Notes: a model not told the origin generated them from the letters alone. A stretch of 8,892 nt of DNA from Burkholderiales bacterium (GCA_025354075.1 JANXNO010000091.1:1-8892); one strand, 5' to 3'. Positions 1-6,867 are shown, numbered from the stretch's first letter. Program-made: numbers and translations.

Positions 1-75
1 GCCGTCCTTGTCGAGCTTGCCGAACCATTGCTGGCTTCTTCGTTTGAATTTTGTGTCGTCGTCGCGGTTGGCCAT
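1..75 (-). CDS. IlvD/Edd-family dehydratase, N-terminal fragment (runs off the left edge)
   Basis: Read leftward from an ATG at 75-73, the frame is open for 25 codons to the window edge and begins MANRDDDTKFKRRSQQWFGK. The RRSQQWFGKLDKDG stretch matches, from memory, the N-terminus of IlvD/Edd-type dehydratases, where an 'RSxxWFG..D+DGFIHRSW' pattern precedes the first iron-sulfur ligands. These enzymes dehydrate dihydroxy acids or sugar acids (branched-chain amino acid synthesis, or arabonate, xylonate or gluconate breakdown) with an Fe-S cluster in the cytoplasm. That the gene is real is well supported, because AGGAG sits 6 nt before the ATG. The family call rests on only about 15 residues, and which substrate class it belongs to cannot be decided. 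It is transcribed away from the TonB-like gene; the two start codons are 93 nt apart. Confidence 0.6.
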   Translation of the reverse strand, partial: MANRDDDTKFKRRSQQWFGKLDKDG

Positions 76-81
76 GATGTG

Positions 82-86
82 CTCCT
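82..86 (-). promoter_or_regulatory. Shine-Dalgarno site of the leftward dehydratase gene
   Basis: On the minus strand, AAAGGAG is followed 6 nt later by ATG. This fixes the start of the leftward gene at 75. It also makes it unlikely that the rightward neighbour starts as far upstream as 28, since that would overlap a well-marked gene. Confidence 0.75.
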
Positions 87-150
87 TTGTGTATTCCTGA
101 TGTTTAAAAGAAGGCTAGCACCAACCGCCGTCATGGGACGCCTGTCCGCA

Positions 151-156
151 TACACT
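151..156 (+). promoter_or_regulatory. Candidate -10 box for the TonB-like gene
   Basis: TACACT lies 12 nt before the ATG at 169. If it is a -10 element, transcription would start about 163 and the message would be nearly leaderless, which would fit the lack of a Shine-Dalgarno sequence before 169. I see no good -35 hexamer, so this is weak. Confidence 0.25.
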
Positions 157-168
157 CTTGAAATAAAT

Positions 169-1572
169 ATGACTGCCGCCATCACTGACACTCGTGCCAT
201 TGCCCACGACATGCAAGCCAAAGCCCAGCGCGGCTTGTTGTGGGGCGTTGGCATTTCGTTGTTGATTCACCTTGGGGTGTTGACTGTTCAGGTGGGCGGC
301 GACAGCTTCGGTTGGCGCGCGCCGACCAGCGATTCGCAGCAAGACAGCAGTACGCGCATGAAAGCGCGGCTTGTGCCACGCGAAACGCCCGCCGCTGCGG
401 TGCCCGAGCTCGCGCCCCAACCCATCGCCACCGAGCAACGCCCGTCTGACGCGCTAAAGACCGCCACCGTCACCGTGAATGCGTCGTCGCCGATCCCGCG
501 CGCGGAAGAGCTTGATCCGCCGATTCCCCGTGTCGAGCAGCCTGCTACCTTGCCTCCGGCACCCACTGTGCCGCCGACTCCCACGGTGGAGGTCAAGCCC
601 GACAAACCCGCGCCAGGCACGCAGCCGCCAGAACTCGTATCGCCTGCCAAAACCGAGCCGAAAGCGTCCGCGCCAGTAGCTACAACGCCGCCGCCGTTGC
701 CCGTCACGCCGCAACCCGTGGCCCAACCCGCGCCGCCAAAGCCCGAGGTGAAGGAGGTGGTCGAAGCACCGGCGGCCAAACAGGAGCCCGCTGCCCCCAC
801 GCCACCCCCCGTCGCCGCAGAGTCCGCCAAAGCCGCCCCCGCAGCGCCCGTCGCGGTGCCAACCCCGGTTGCGCCGCCTGTGCCCGTCGTTGCTCCGGTG
901 CCGTCACCACCCGTTGCTGCGCCGACGCCGCCTGTTGCGGCGCCTACTCCGGTGCCTGCTCCCGTCGTTCCGACGGCAGCGCCCGTTGCGTCGGCGCAAC
1001 CTGTCGCAGCACCTGTCGCAACGCCGGTACTCGCCCAGTCTTCGCCAAGTGCCGCGTCTGCCGCCGCTCCGGCTGCGGCACCTACGTCTGCCGCAGCCAG
1101 CGCATCGCCCGCAAGCGCTGCCCCATCGGGCTCATCCGCTCCAGCTAGCGCCACAAGCGCGTCAGCGCCCGCAACGGGTTCAAGCGGTACGACCGGGCGT
1201 CCATCCGCCACGGTCACGCTGCCATCGCCACGCACCAGCGATGGCACACTGCCAGGCACGGCGGGAGCGGCCGGCACATCAGGCAACGAACGGCTGCCCG
1301 CATTCAACATGCCGCTCGCCAAACCGGAAGGTTTCGACCCGTACAAAGCGCGATCCGATGCGGCGCGTGACGCCGCGCGTGAACTCAACAACCAGCGGTC
1401 TCGCGTGCCACCGTCAGTTGCGCCGTCGCTGACCGAGCGCGAGCGCATGGCGCGCAACGTAGAAAACGCGATCAGAGAAGACTGCAAAGACCTCGGCAAC
1501 AAGGTCGGTTTGCTCGCCATTCCATCAATCGTTTCAGGCGTGTTGATCGACAAGGGCTGCAAGATTCGTTAA
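169..1572 (+). CDS. TonB-like inner-membrane protein with long Pro/Ala-rich region, no TonB C-terminal domain
   Basis: The protein has 467 residues from the ATG at 169. It has a short cytoplasmic N-terminus, one membrane segment at about residues 23-42, and a basic stretch (MKARLVPR) of the kind that follows the anchor in TonB-type transducers. The anchor holds S30 and H34 in the SxxxH spacing that TonB uses to contact ExbB/ExbD. Residues ~60-345 are low complexity: first Pro/Ala/Val with PPVAAPT-type repeats, then Ala/Ser. Such a rod usually spans the periplasm. The last ~95 residues are ordered, with an amphipathic stretch and two cysteines (C439, C464) that could form a disulfide in the oxidising periplasm. 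The YP-containing TonB C-terminal domain is absent, so the outer-membrane or cell-wall partner is unknown. No exbB or exbD is in view. The start is uncertain: in-frame ATGs at 28, 100 and 133 exist, but the first two lie in or against the divergent gene and none has a well-placed ribosome site. I chose 169 because it puts the anchor at the N-terminus. Confidence 0.75.
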   Translation: MTAAITDTRAIAHDMQAKAQRGLLWGVGISLLIHLGVLTVQVGGDSFGWRAPTSDSQQDSSTRMKARLVPRETPAAAVPELAPQPIATEQRPSDALKTATVTVNASSPIPRAEELDPPIPRVEQPATLPPAPTVPPTPTVEVKPDKPAPGTQPPELVSPAKTEPKASAPVATTPPPLPVTPQPVAQPAPPKPEVKEVVEAPAAKQEPAAPTPPPVAAESAKAAPAAPVAVPTPVAPPVPVVAPVPSPPVAAPTPPVAAPTPVPAPVVPTAAPVASAQPVAAPVATPVLAQSSPSAASAAAPAAAPTSAAASASPASAAPSGSSAPASATSASAPATGSSGTTGRPSATVTLPSPRTSDGTLPGTAGAAGTSGNERLPAFNMPLAKPEGFDPYKARSDAARDAARELNNQRSRVPPSVAPSLTERERMARNVENAIREDCKDLGNKVGLLAIPSIVSGVLIDKGCKIR

Positions 1573-1589
1573 CTACCGTCTCGTAGTTT

Positions 1590-1639
1590 CGATGAAGCAA
1601 CGCGGAATCGAGGCCCCGCGATTTCACTTCGTTGCATCG
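1590..1639. repeat. Imperfect 50-nt intergenic hairpin between the TonB-like gene and miaB
   Basis: Three nested arms pair: CGATG/CATCG at the ends, CAACG/CGTTG inside after a 3-nt bulge (AAG), and GGAATCG (1604-1610) with CGATTTC (1619-1625), one G-T pair included, around an 8-nt loop. A smaller repeat, AACTAC/GTAGTT (1571-1576 and 1583-1588), overlaps the stop codon just before it. There is no T-run after either, so an intrinsic terminator is not shown; a REP-like element or mRNA-stabilising 3' structure is as likely. Confidence 0.4.
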
Positions 1640-1668
1640 CGGCTACAGCCTTGGATGCGCCTCCAGCC

Positions 1669-1674
1669 TACAAT
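1669..1674 (+). promoter_or_regulatory. Candidate -10 box for miaB
   Basis: TACAAT matches the sigma-70 -10 consensus TATAAT at five of six bases and would start transcription near 1681, about 43 nt before miaB. No -35 hexamer sits at 16-18 nt: TTGGAT (1651) is too close at 12 nt and TTGCAT (1632) too far at 31 nt. The call therefore rests on the -10 alone. Confidence 0.35.
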
Positions 1675-1723
1675 TGCAACCCGTTCTCAAAGCACCGCCG
1701 GATAAAGCCGCGCGCCCTGCACC

Positions 1724-3136
1724 ATGCAAGACACACTGATCAACGCTGCGGCGTCCGCCGTTTCGCCTGCTGCTATTCCAGCGATCCCCGCGATCCCCAA
1801 GAAAAAACTCTTCATCCGCACCTTTGGCTGCCAGATGAATGAGTACGACTCCGACAAGATGGCGGACATTCTTGACGCCGGGACAGCCGAGGGATTCGAG
1901 AAAACCGACACGCCGGACAACGCCGATGTGATTCTGTTCAACACCTGTTCGGTGCGCGAAAAAGCGCAGGAAAAAGTGTTTCACGATTTGGGTCGCGTCA
2001 AGGATTTGAAGAAACAGAATCCTAATCTGGTGATCGGTGTGGGCGGTTGCGTGGCGTCACAAGAAGGCGCTGCGATTGTCGAGCGTGCGCCGTTTGTGGA
2101 CGTCGTGTTTGGCCCGCAAACACTGCATCGCCTGCCCGCACTGATCGCCAAACGCCGCGAGACGGGCCGCTCGCAGGTGGACATTTCGTTCCCTGAAATC
2201 GAGAAGTTCGACAACATGCCGCCAGCGCGTGTTGAGGCGGCCAGCGCGTTCGTCTCGATCATGGAAGGGTGCAGCAAATATTGCAGCTTTTGCGTGGTGC
2301 CATACACGCGTGGCGAAGAGGTTTCGCGTCCGTTTGAGGCGGTGCTGACCGAGGTCGCGGAACTGGCGATCAAGGGCGTGAAAGAGGTCATGTTACTCGG
2401 CCAGAACGTGAATGCGTATCGCGGAAAAATGGGCGATACGAACGATATTGCGGACTTCGCGATGCTCATCGAATTCATCGACGAAATCCCCGGCATCGAG
2501 CGCATCCGCTACACCACAAGCCATCCGCGTGAGATGAGTGCGTCGCTGATCGAGGTGTATGGCAAGGTGCCGAAGCTCGTGTCGCAATTGCACCTGCCGG
2601 TGCAGCACGGCTCGGATCGCATCCTTGCCGCAATGAAGCGCGGCTACACGGCGATCGAATACAAAAGCACGATTCGCAAACTGCGCGCAGTGCGACCGAA
2701 CATGTCGATCACGTCGGATTTCATCGTCGGCTTTCCCGGTGAAACGCAAAAAGATCATGACCTCACGATGAAACTGATTGATGATGTCGCGTTCGACGGC
2801 GCGTTCAGTTTTGTCTATTCAGCGCGGCCCGGAACGCCTGCTGCGGACTTGGTCGACGACACGCCCGCCGCAGAAAAATCGCAGCGCTTGTATCAGTTGC
2901 AAAAGCGCATCGACGAGCTGTTTTCTGGCTACAGTCAGTTGATGGTCGACTCGGTGGAACGCGTGTTGATTGAGAGCGTTTCCAAGAAAAGCGCCACTGA
3001 GCTGGCAGGTCGATGCGAAAACATGCGCGTGGTGAATTTCCCCGGAAATCCTCGTCTGATAGGCGAATACGTTGACGTAAAAATCACCGAAGCGGCAGCG
3101 CACAGTTTGCGCGGCGAGATCGTGAGGGTCGGCTAA
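1724..3136 (+). CDS. miaB: tRNA-2-methylthio-N6-dimethylallyladenosine synthase MiaB
   Basis: MiaB is a cytoplasmic radical-SAM enzyme that adds the methylthio group to i6A37 of tRNAs reading UNN codons, improving decoding. The 470 residues carry all expected parts. The N-terminal UPF0004 domain has the three auxiliary cluster cysteines C36 (FGCQMN), C75 (NTCSVRE) and C109 (GGCVAS). The radical-SAM CxxxCxxC is C183, C187, C190 (GCSKYCSFC). The SAM/core region includes the [10 protein letters not shown] motif (330-340), and a TRAM domain for tRNA binding covers about 404-468. Length matches the family (E. coli about 474). The first cluster cysteine is some 24 residues later than in E. coli because of an Ala/Pro/Ile-rich leader (residues 1-25); no in-frame ATG, GTG or TTG lies closer to the conserved part, so the leader appears real. 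No strong ribosome site precedes it. It seems monocistronic here: the next gene is 261 nt away and unrelated, rather than phoH-ybeY as in many proteobacteria. Confidence 0.97.
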   Translation: MQDTLINAAASAVSPAAIPAIPAIPKKKLFIRTFGCQMNEYDSDKMADILDAGTAEGFEKTDTPDNADVILFNTCSVREKAQEKVFHDLGRVKDLKKQNPNLVIGVGGCVASQEGAAIVERAPFVDVVFGPQTLHRLPALIAKRRETGRSQVDISFPEIEKFDNMPPARVEAASAFVSIMEGCSKYCSFCVVPYTRGEEVSRPFEAVLTEVAELAIKGVKEVMLLGQNVNAYRGKMGDTNDIADFAMLIEFIDEIPGIERIRYTTSHPREMSASLIEVYGKVPKLVSQLHLPVQHGSDRILAAMKRGYTAIEYKSTIRKLRAVRPNMSITSDFIVGFPGETQKDHDLTMKLIDDVAFDGAFSFVYSARPGTPAADLVDDTPAAEKSQRLYQLQKRIDELFSGYSQLMVDSVERVLIESVSKKSATELAGRCENMRVVNFPGNPRLIGEYVDVKITEAAAHSLRGEIVRVG

Positions 3137-3140
3137 AACG

Positions 3141-3175
3141 GCGGCTGTACAGGCGTCGCCTCGTATTTCAGCCGC
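3141..3175 (+). terminator. Nested inverted repeat after miaB, possible terminator
   Basis: GCGGCTG (3141-3147) pairs perfectly with CAGCCGC (3169-3175), starting 5 nt after the miaB stop, and the enclosed segment has a second small stem (AGGCG/CGCCT). Position suits a terminator, but no T-run follows, so it may instead be a 3' stabilising structure. Confidence 0.35.
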
Positions 3176-3221
3176 GCATTTCGTGCGTTCGTCGCGTTGC
3201 CTGCGCGGCGTTCAAATCGCT

Positions 3222-3229
3222 TCTACACT
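3222..3229 (+). promoter_or_regulatory. Candidate promoter element of the first metalloprotease gene
   Basis: TCTACACT contains a -10-like TACACT. The same 8-mer occurs 177 nt before the start codon of the second metalloprotease gene, against 176 nt here, which is the main reason to take it seriously. No -35 hexamer at normal spacing is evident (TTGCCT at 3197 is 21 nt away). Transcription from here would give a leader of about 160 nt. Confidence 0.4.
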
Positions 3230-3249
3230 GCTCAGGTCGTTGCCGCTGT

Positions 3250-3318
3250 TTGACTTATAACTTTATCGTGAAAGCCCCATTCAACGTGGGCTTCAATCGT
3301 AATTTATCCATAAGTCAA
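3250..3318 (+). promoter_or_regulatory. Large nested stem-loop in the leader of the first metalloprotease gene
   Basis: TTGACTTAT (3250-3258) and ATAAGTCAA (3310-3318) are perfect 9-bp inverted arms. Inside them AAGCCC (3272-3277) pairs with GGGCTT (3288-3293), extendable by TGA/TCA with one bulged A. The whole forms a 69-nt structure that could act in RNA (leader control) or be two copies of a protein-binding site in DNA. No T-run follows, so it is not a plain terminator. Confidence 0.45.
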
Positions 3319-3328
3319 CTAACCTGAA

Positions 3329-3363
3329 TTTAGCGCATTAGCCCGCGTGCCAATGCGGCTTAA
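3329..3363 (+). promoter_or_regulatory. Second hairpin in the same leader
   Basis: GCATT (3335-3339) pairs with AATGC (3352-3356). Past one bulged G the stem continues as TTTAGC with GCTTAA (one T-T mismatch), leaving a 12-nt loop. It lies 35 nt before the start codon and follows directly on the larger stem-loop. Confidence 0.35.
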
Positions 3364-3387
3364 CCTCATAAGTTGTCCCCGGTTTTT

Positions 3388-3391
3388 GGAG
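3388..3391 (+). promoter_or_regulatory. Shine-Dalgarno site setting the start of the first metalloprotease
   Basis: GGAG stands 6 nt before ATG 3398. It favours this start over the in-frame GTG 3347 and ATG 3353, which lack a ribosome site and would put 15-17 extra residues before the lipoprotein signal peptide. Confidence 0.7.
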
Positions 3392-3397
3392 TTTTAC

Positions 3398-6259
3398 ATG
3401 GCTGTTGATTCACGCGCTGTTCTGTCTGCACGTTCCGTTTTGTTCATCGCGCTTGCCGCCGCGCTGTCGTCCTGCGCGACGGTGACGCCGCCCGCAGCCA
3501 CCGCCGCTGCTGCCACGCCTTCGCCGAGCACGCCCGTTGGCGCGCCTGCGTCGTCGGCCACCAGCGCCACGGTTGCCGGAACGCCCGCCGCCGCCGCGCC
3601 CACGGCCGCCGCGCGACCGCCCGGTAGCCCGGCCGCTGCAACGCCCGGCGCGCCGCGTCCGTTCGCCGAAATCATCAAGGACGCGAAGGAGCAACCCGGC
3701 CTGTTCACGTTGTGGACCAAGGACGAAAAAGTCTGGATCGAAATCAAGCCTGAGCAGTTTGACCAGCTCTTCTATTTGCAGGCCAACATGAGTCGCGGCG
3801 TGATGAGCGGGATGTCCACGTCGATGGCGCGCTCGATGCTTCGCGGCAACATCATCACGTTCAAAAAAATCGGCAACAACGTGCAGTTGATTGCCAAAAA
3901 TTTCAGTAACTACGCCAAGCCTGCCACGCCGCTTGCGATTGCCACGGCTGAGGGCACCAGCGACAGTTTGCTCGCCGCCGCCACGCTCTCCAGCGCCCCG
4001 CATCCCGAGAAAAAGTCGGTGCTGGTCGAAGCCAACACGCTGTTGCTCGGCGATATTCCGATGATCACCTACGCGCTCGACAGCACCTACCGTGCGGGCT
4101 ACAGCCTTGATCGCGCCAACTCGTACTTCAGCGAAACGCAGGCCCGCGCCGACGCCACCACGTTCGATGTGACTGCGCATTTCTCGGTGCCGAAATTACC
4201 CGTTCCGTCGCCCATGCCGACGCCCTCACCGGTGCCGCAGCCGAGCCCAATCTCAGGCGTGCCCGATGCGCGCAGCTTTTTCCTCGGCCTGTTCTACACG
4301 CTGTCAAAACTGCCTGATGAACCGATGAAGCCACGCGCCGCCGACGGTCGCGTTGGCCACTTCAATCAGCCGATGTGGGACTTCAGCGACAACGAAGCTG
4401 CGTTCGCCCGCAAGTACGTGGTGAACCGTTGGCGTCTGGAGAAAAAAGACCCGGGCGCAGCGTTGTCTGAGCCGAAAAAGCAGATCACCTACTGGCTCGA
4501 CAAAAACATCCCGCTCGAATATCGCGACACCGTGAAAGCCGGCGTGCTGGAGTGGAACAAAGCGTTCGAAAAACTTGGCTTCAAAGACGCGATTCGCGTT
4601 GAGCAACAACCGGCCGACGCAACCTGGAGCACCCATGAAACAGGTCGCGCCTCGGTGCGCTGGTTTGTTGATTATTCCGATGGCGCGCTCGCCGTTGGCC
4701 CGTCGCGCATCGACCCGCGCACCGGTGAAATTCTCGATGCTGACATCACCATCGGCAACGGCTGGGTGACGCTGCCGCGACGTCAATCAACCGAGCAATG
4801 GCCACGGCCGATGCCTGCACTGACGGCTAGCGGCGTGGATGCGAATGGCCTGACGCGAATGGACGACAGCCGCAGTTTTTTGCGGACGACGTCAGCCACG
4901 TTGCCACGCGATATTGTGGTCAATGGCGATACCGGTTCAGACCTCTGTTCATACGGTCAGTCGGCGATTGAAGAAGCCAGTTTCGCGCTCGATTTGCTTG
5001 CGATGCGTGCGGGCGATGCGATGGACCCGAAAGAGTCCGAGCGCATCGTTCACGCCGTGCTCAAAGACGTGGTCACGCATGAGGTCGGCCACACGCTCGG
5101 CTTGCGTCACAACTTCCGCGCGTCGACGATTTACACGCAAAAGCAGATCAGCGATCCCGCGTTCACCCGCGCCAACGGCCTCACCGGTTCGGTGATGGAT
5201 TACAACGCGTTCAACATCGCGCTCGACAAAGAGTCGCAGGGCGAATACGTGATGAGCACGCTTGGGCCGTATGACTACTGGGCCGTTGAATACGCGTACA
5301 AAGAACTGCCCGCAGCGAGCGAACGCGACGATCTCGCGAAGATCGCAGGACGTAGTAACGAGCCGTTGTTAGCGTACGGCACCGATGAAGAATTGTTCGG
5401 CGATCTCGACGGTATGGACCCGATGGTCAACCAGCGCGACGTCGGTGGCGACCCGCTCGATTTCGCGCAGCGCCGCATCCAGCTGACGCGAGAACTCTTT
5501 GATCGTTTGCAAACGCGAACCCTCGCCAGCGGCGAAAGCTTCGACGTGCTCACGCGCAACTTCGGCAGCGGCATGCGCCAGCTCTCGGTTGCCTACGAAA
5601 TGGCCGCAAAATACGTCGGCGGTGTTGTGTATCTGCGTGATCAGGCAGGCAGCAATCGTGCGCCGTTGACACCGGTCGCAGCCGACAAACAGCGCGCCGC
5701 GTTGAAGCTGATTTCGAGCAGTCTGTTCGCCGCGAATGGCTTCAATCTGAAGCCTGAGTTCGTGAGCCGTCTGACCGACAGCACGCTGGATCGTGGTTAC
5801 ACGCCGCCGATTGATCGCTCGCTCGACGTGACGCTGCTCGCCATGCAAACAGCAACGCTGGATCGCCTGATGTCGCTGCGTGTCGCCGAGCGCATTCAAA
5901 ACGCACGCACCAAGCTCGCCGCGCCGGATAGCGCCCTCACGCTCGACGAGGTCTACGCAACGATTACCCAATCGATTTGGGGTGAAGGCGCAACCGTCGT
6001 TGAGGCCACGCCCGCGCGCCGCGCGCTGCAACGCGAACACGCCCGCCGCCTCGCTGCCGCCGTCACCAAACCCGGCATTGGCACCGCCGCGGGCGACGCC
6101 CGCGCACTGCACCGCCTAACTGCGAAGATGTTGCTCGCCCGCGCGCAATCGGCAAAAAGCAACATGCGTCTGTCAGCACAAACGCGAGCGCATCTCGATG
6201 AGGTGGCAGACACGCTGGATGCCGCGCTCAAGGCGCAGGCTGCGCGGGTCGTTGGCTAA
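3398..6259 (+). CDS. Zinc-dependent lipoprotein metalloprotease (DUF5118/DUF5117/DUF4953 family)
   Basis: Predicted metzincin-type peptidase of 953 residues, exported and lipid-anchored. Residues 1-25 form a signal peptide ending in the lipobox LSSC, with C26 the lipidated cysteine. An Ala/Pro/Ser/Thr-rich tether follows to about 87. The conserved part opens with PFAEIIKDAKEQPG (DUF5118-like), then a DUF5117-like region (about 115-360) that includes a proline-rich stretch near 266-288. The catalytic DUF4953-like region follows. Zinc ligands are in HEVGHTLGLRH: H561, H565 and H571, with E562 as catalytic base. The Met-turn is S598-V-M600-D-Y602. Family-typical segments such as GPYDYW and DPMVNQRD-GGDP follow, and the C-terminus is complete, so it should be active. 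Natural substrate and exact side of the outer membrane are unknown. It stands alone behind a structured leader and has a paralog starting at 8162. At its 3' end it converges on the DUF2917 gene. Confidence 0.92.
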   Translation: MAVDSRAVLSARSVLFIALAAALSSCATVTPPAATAAAATPSPSTPVGAPASSATSATVAGTPAAAAPTAAARPPGSPAAATPGAPRPFAEIIKDAKEQPGLFTLWTKDEKVWIEIKPEQFDQLFYLQANMSRGVMSGMSTSMARSMLRGNIITFKKIGNNVQLIAKNFSNYAKPATPLAIATAEGTSDSLLAAATLSSAPHPEKKSVLVEANTLLLGDIPMITYALDSTYRAGYSLDRANSYFSETQARADATTFDVTAHFSVPKLPVPSPMPTPSPVPQPSPISGVPDARSFFLGLFYTLSKLPDEPMKPRAADGRVGHFNQPMWDFSDNEAAFARKYVVNRWRLEKKDPGAALSEPKKQITYWLDKNIPLEYRDTVKAGVLEWNKAFEKLGFKDAIRVEQQPADATWSTHETGRASVRWFVDYSDGALAVGPSRIDPRTGEILDADITIGNGWVTLPRRQSTEQWPRPMPALTASGVDANGLTRMDDSRSFLRTTSATLPRDIVVNGDTGSDLCSYGQSAIEEASFALDLLAMRAGDAMDPKESERIVHAVLKDVVTHEVGHTLGLRHNFRASTIYTQKQISDPAFTRANGLTGSVMDYNAFNIALDKESQGEYVMSTLGPYDYWAVEYAYKELPAASERDDLAKIAGRSNEPLLAYGTDEELFGDLDGMDPMVNQRDVGGDPLDFAQRRIQLTRELFDRLQTRTLASGESFDVLTRNFGSGMRQLSVAYEMAAKYVGGVVYLRDQAGSNRAPLTPVAADKQRAALKLISSSLFAANGFNLKPEFVSRLTDSTLDRGYTPPIDRSLDVTLLAMQTATLDRLMSLRVAERIQNARTKLAAPDSALTLDEVYATITQSIWGEGATVVEATPARRALQREHARRLAAAVTKPGIGTAAGDARALHRLTAKMLLARAQSAKSNMRLSAQTRAHLDEVADTLDAALKAQAARVVG

Positions 6260-6263
6260 CCGC

Positions 6264-6296
6264 AAATAAAAAAGCGACGGCACACAGTGCCGTCGC
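6264..6296 (-). terminator. Intrinsic terminator of the leftward DUF2917 gene
   Basis: GCGACGGCAC (6274-6283) and GTGCCGTCGC (6287-6296) make a perfect 10-bp GC-rich stem with a 3-nt loop. On the minus strand it is followed by TTTTTTATTT (6273-6264), the textbook form. On the plus strand the stem is followed by G-rich sequence without a T-run, so it serves mainly the leftward gene, although it lies only 5 nt past the metalloprotease stop codon and may weakly act both ways. Confidence 0.88.
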
Positions 6297-6319
6297 AGCG
6301 GGGGATCAGTGGTGTTCGC

Positions 6320-6342
6320 GACCCGGATGCAGGCATCCGGTC
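6320..6342. repeat. Compact hairpin between the DUF2917 gene and its terminator
   Basis: CCGGATGC (6323-6330) and GCATCCGG (6333-6340) are perfect inverted arms with only 2 nt between. With one bulged C the stem extends to GACC/GGTC. No T-run on either side. It lies in the 3' untranslated part of the DUF2917 message, 29 nt before the strong terminator on the minus strand. Confidence 0.4.
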
Positions 6343-6371
6343 TAGCGCTGTGTAGTGCGCGCGAAAGTTGA

Positions 6372-6761
6372 CTAGTGCGCCGTGCGTATGACCGTAGGCG
6401 ACGGGTCGAGCCAGTCGGCTGCTTTGCGCAAACCGCGCACCATTGGGCAGACGATGGACACGTAGACGGCGTGTGAGAACGATTGCTGCTGCTCGTCCCA
6501 GGTCATCGCTTCGGCGTGTTGACCGATGCGGACTACGCCTGAATCGCCTAATGATTCAATGACGACCTGGCCGTGAGCGCACGGGATCGTGATGTGGTCG
6601 CCGCTTTGTACGAAAAAGTCTTGCGAGCTTCCGGATACGGTGACCCACAGTGCGCCGGATAATGCCTCGACCGATTTCACTTGGGCTGCCTGCAATGCCA
6701 GCGCTCGGTTTTTACCGAGGGTCCAGTCTTGGGTGGCAAAGGGAAATTGGATACTGTTCAT
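6372..6761 (-). CDS. DUF2917 domain protein
   Basis: A 129-residue protein without signal peptide or membrane segment, so probably cytoplasmic. Residues about 22-80 follow the DUF2917 pattern: a hydrophobic strand (QVKSVEAL), the SGALWVTVSG turn (35-44), then QDFFVQSGDHITIP (47-60), reminiscent of a small cupin-like beta sandwich. Metal-binding histidine/glutamate sets are not evident, and no biochemical function is known to me. The C-terminal tail (about 83-129) is polar and not obviously conserved. The start is firm: AAGGAG (6774-6769) lies 7 nt before the ATG. The gene is divergent from the LysR regulator with a 114-nt shared region, an arrangement I recall as frequent in Burkholderiales, so the regulator probably controls it. 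Its own promoter and terminator suggest a single-gene transcript. Confidence 0.8.
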   Translation of the reverse strand: MNSIQFPFATQDWTLGKNRALALQAAQVKSVEALSGALWVTVSGSSQDFFVQSGDHITIPCAHGQVVIESLGDSGVVRIGQHAEAMTWDEQQQSFSHAVYVSIVCPMVRGLRKAADWLDPSPTVIRTAH

Positions 6762-6768
6762 GGCTGTG

Positions 6769-6774
6769 CTCCTT
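6769..6774 (-). promoter_or_regulatory. Shine-Dalgarno site of the DUF2917 gene
   Basis: AAGGAG on the minus strand, 7 nt before the ATG at 6761; near-perfect and decides the start. Confidence 0.8.
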
Positions 6775-6799
6775 GCGGGCTAAAAAGAAACGAAATGTG

Positions 6800-6828
6800 T
6801 TCCTTGGGTGCTATTTAAGAAAGATAAT
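6800..6828 (+). promoter_or_regulatory. Candidate promoter of the LysR gene
   Basis: GATAAT (6823-6828) is a good -10 match; the best-spaced -35 (TTCCTT, 6800-6805, 17-nt spacer) is poor. Transcription would begin about 6835, placing the dyad at 6852-6867 just downstream of it, where bound protein could block elongation. It overlaps the leftward promoter. Confidence 0.35.
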
Positions 6829-6841
6829 TCCCTTCTGTCGA
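6813..6841 (-). promoter_or_regulatory. Candidate sigma-70 promoter of the DUF2917 gene
   Basis: On the minus strand TCGACA (6841-6836) and TTAAAT (6818-6813) stand 17 nt apart, matching the -35 consensus at five and the -10 at four of six bases. Transcription would start near 6806, giving a leader of about 45 nt with the AAGGAG site. Confidence 0.5.
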
Positions 6842-6851
6842 ACGAATTGAT

Positions 6852-6867
6852 TGCAGTCGAGACTGCA
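6852..6867. promoter_or_regulatory. Perfect dyad, likely operator of the LysR regulator
   Basis: TGCAGTC-GA-GACTGCA is a perfect 16-bp palindrome ending 8 nt before the LysR start codon, in the divergent control region. LysR-type regulators bind interrupted dyads near their own promoters, so autoregulation and control of the DUF2917 gene are the natural guess. Its symmetry does not fit the strict T-N11-A form, which needs an odd-length centre. Confidence 0.55.

Noticed and set aside
28..168. Upstream extension of the TonB-like gene to ATG 28, 100 or 133
   Set aside because: The start at 28 would overlap a leftward gene that has a strong ribosome site; 100 and 133 have no properly spaced Shine-Dalgarno, and all would bury the membrane anchor behind up to 47 odd residues.
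860..1020. Repetitive DNA in the Pro/Ala region as a possible CRISPR or satellite repeat
   Set aside because: The repetition is at amino-acid level and irregular; there are no equal-length repeats with unique spacers.
869..1432. Arg/Leu/Pro-rich 187-codon frame inside the TonB-like gene
   Set aside because: A shifted reading of the repetitive region; composition typical of frame shadows.
288..1562. Long leftward open frame of 424 codons opposite the TonB-like gene
   Set aside because: It mirrors a GC-rich Pro/Ala-coding strand, giving Gly/Ala/Thr low complexity with no domain or ribosome site.
3347..3397. Earlier GTG/ATG starts for the first metalloprotease
   Set aside because: No ribosome site, and they would precede a complete lipoprotein signal peptide that has its own GGAG.
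3410..4180. Leftward 256-codon frame opposite the first metalloprotease
   Set aside because: Opposes the signal peptide and tether coding region; Arg/Gly-rich shadow without motifs.
5369..6112. Leftward 247-codon frame opposite the metalloprotease C-terminus
   Set aside because: Shadow of a well-supported coding strand; no recognisable domain or ribosome site.
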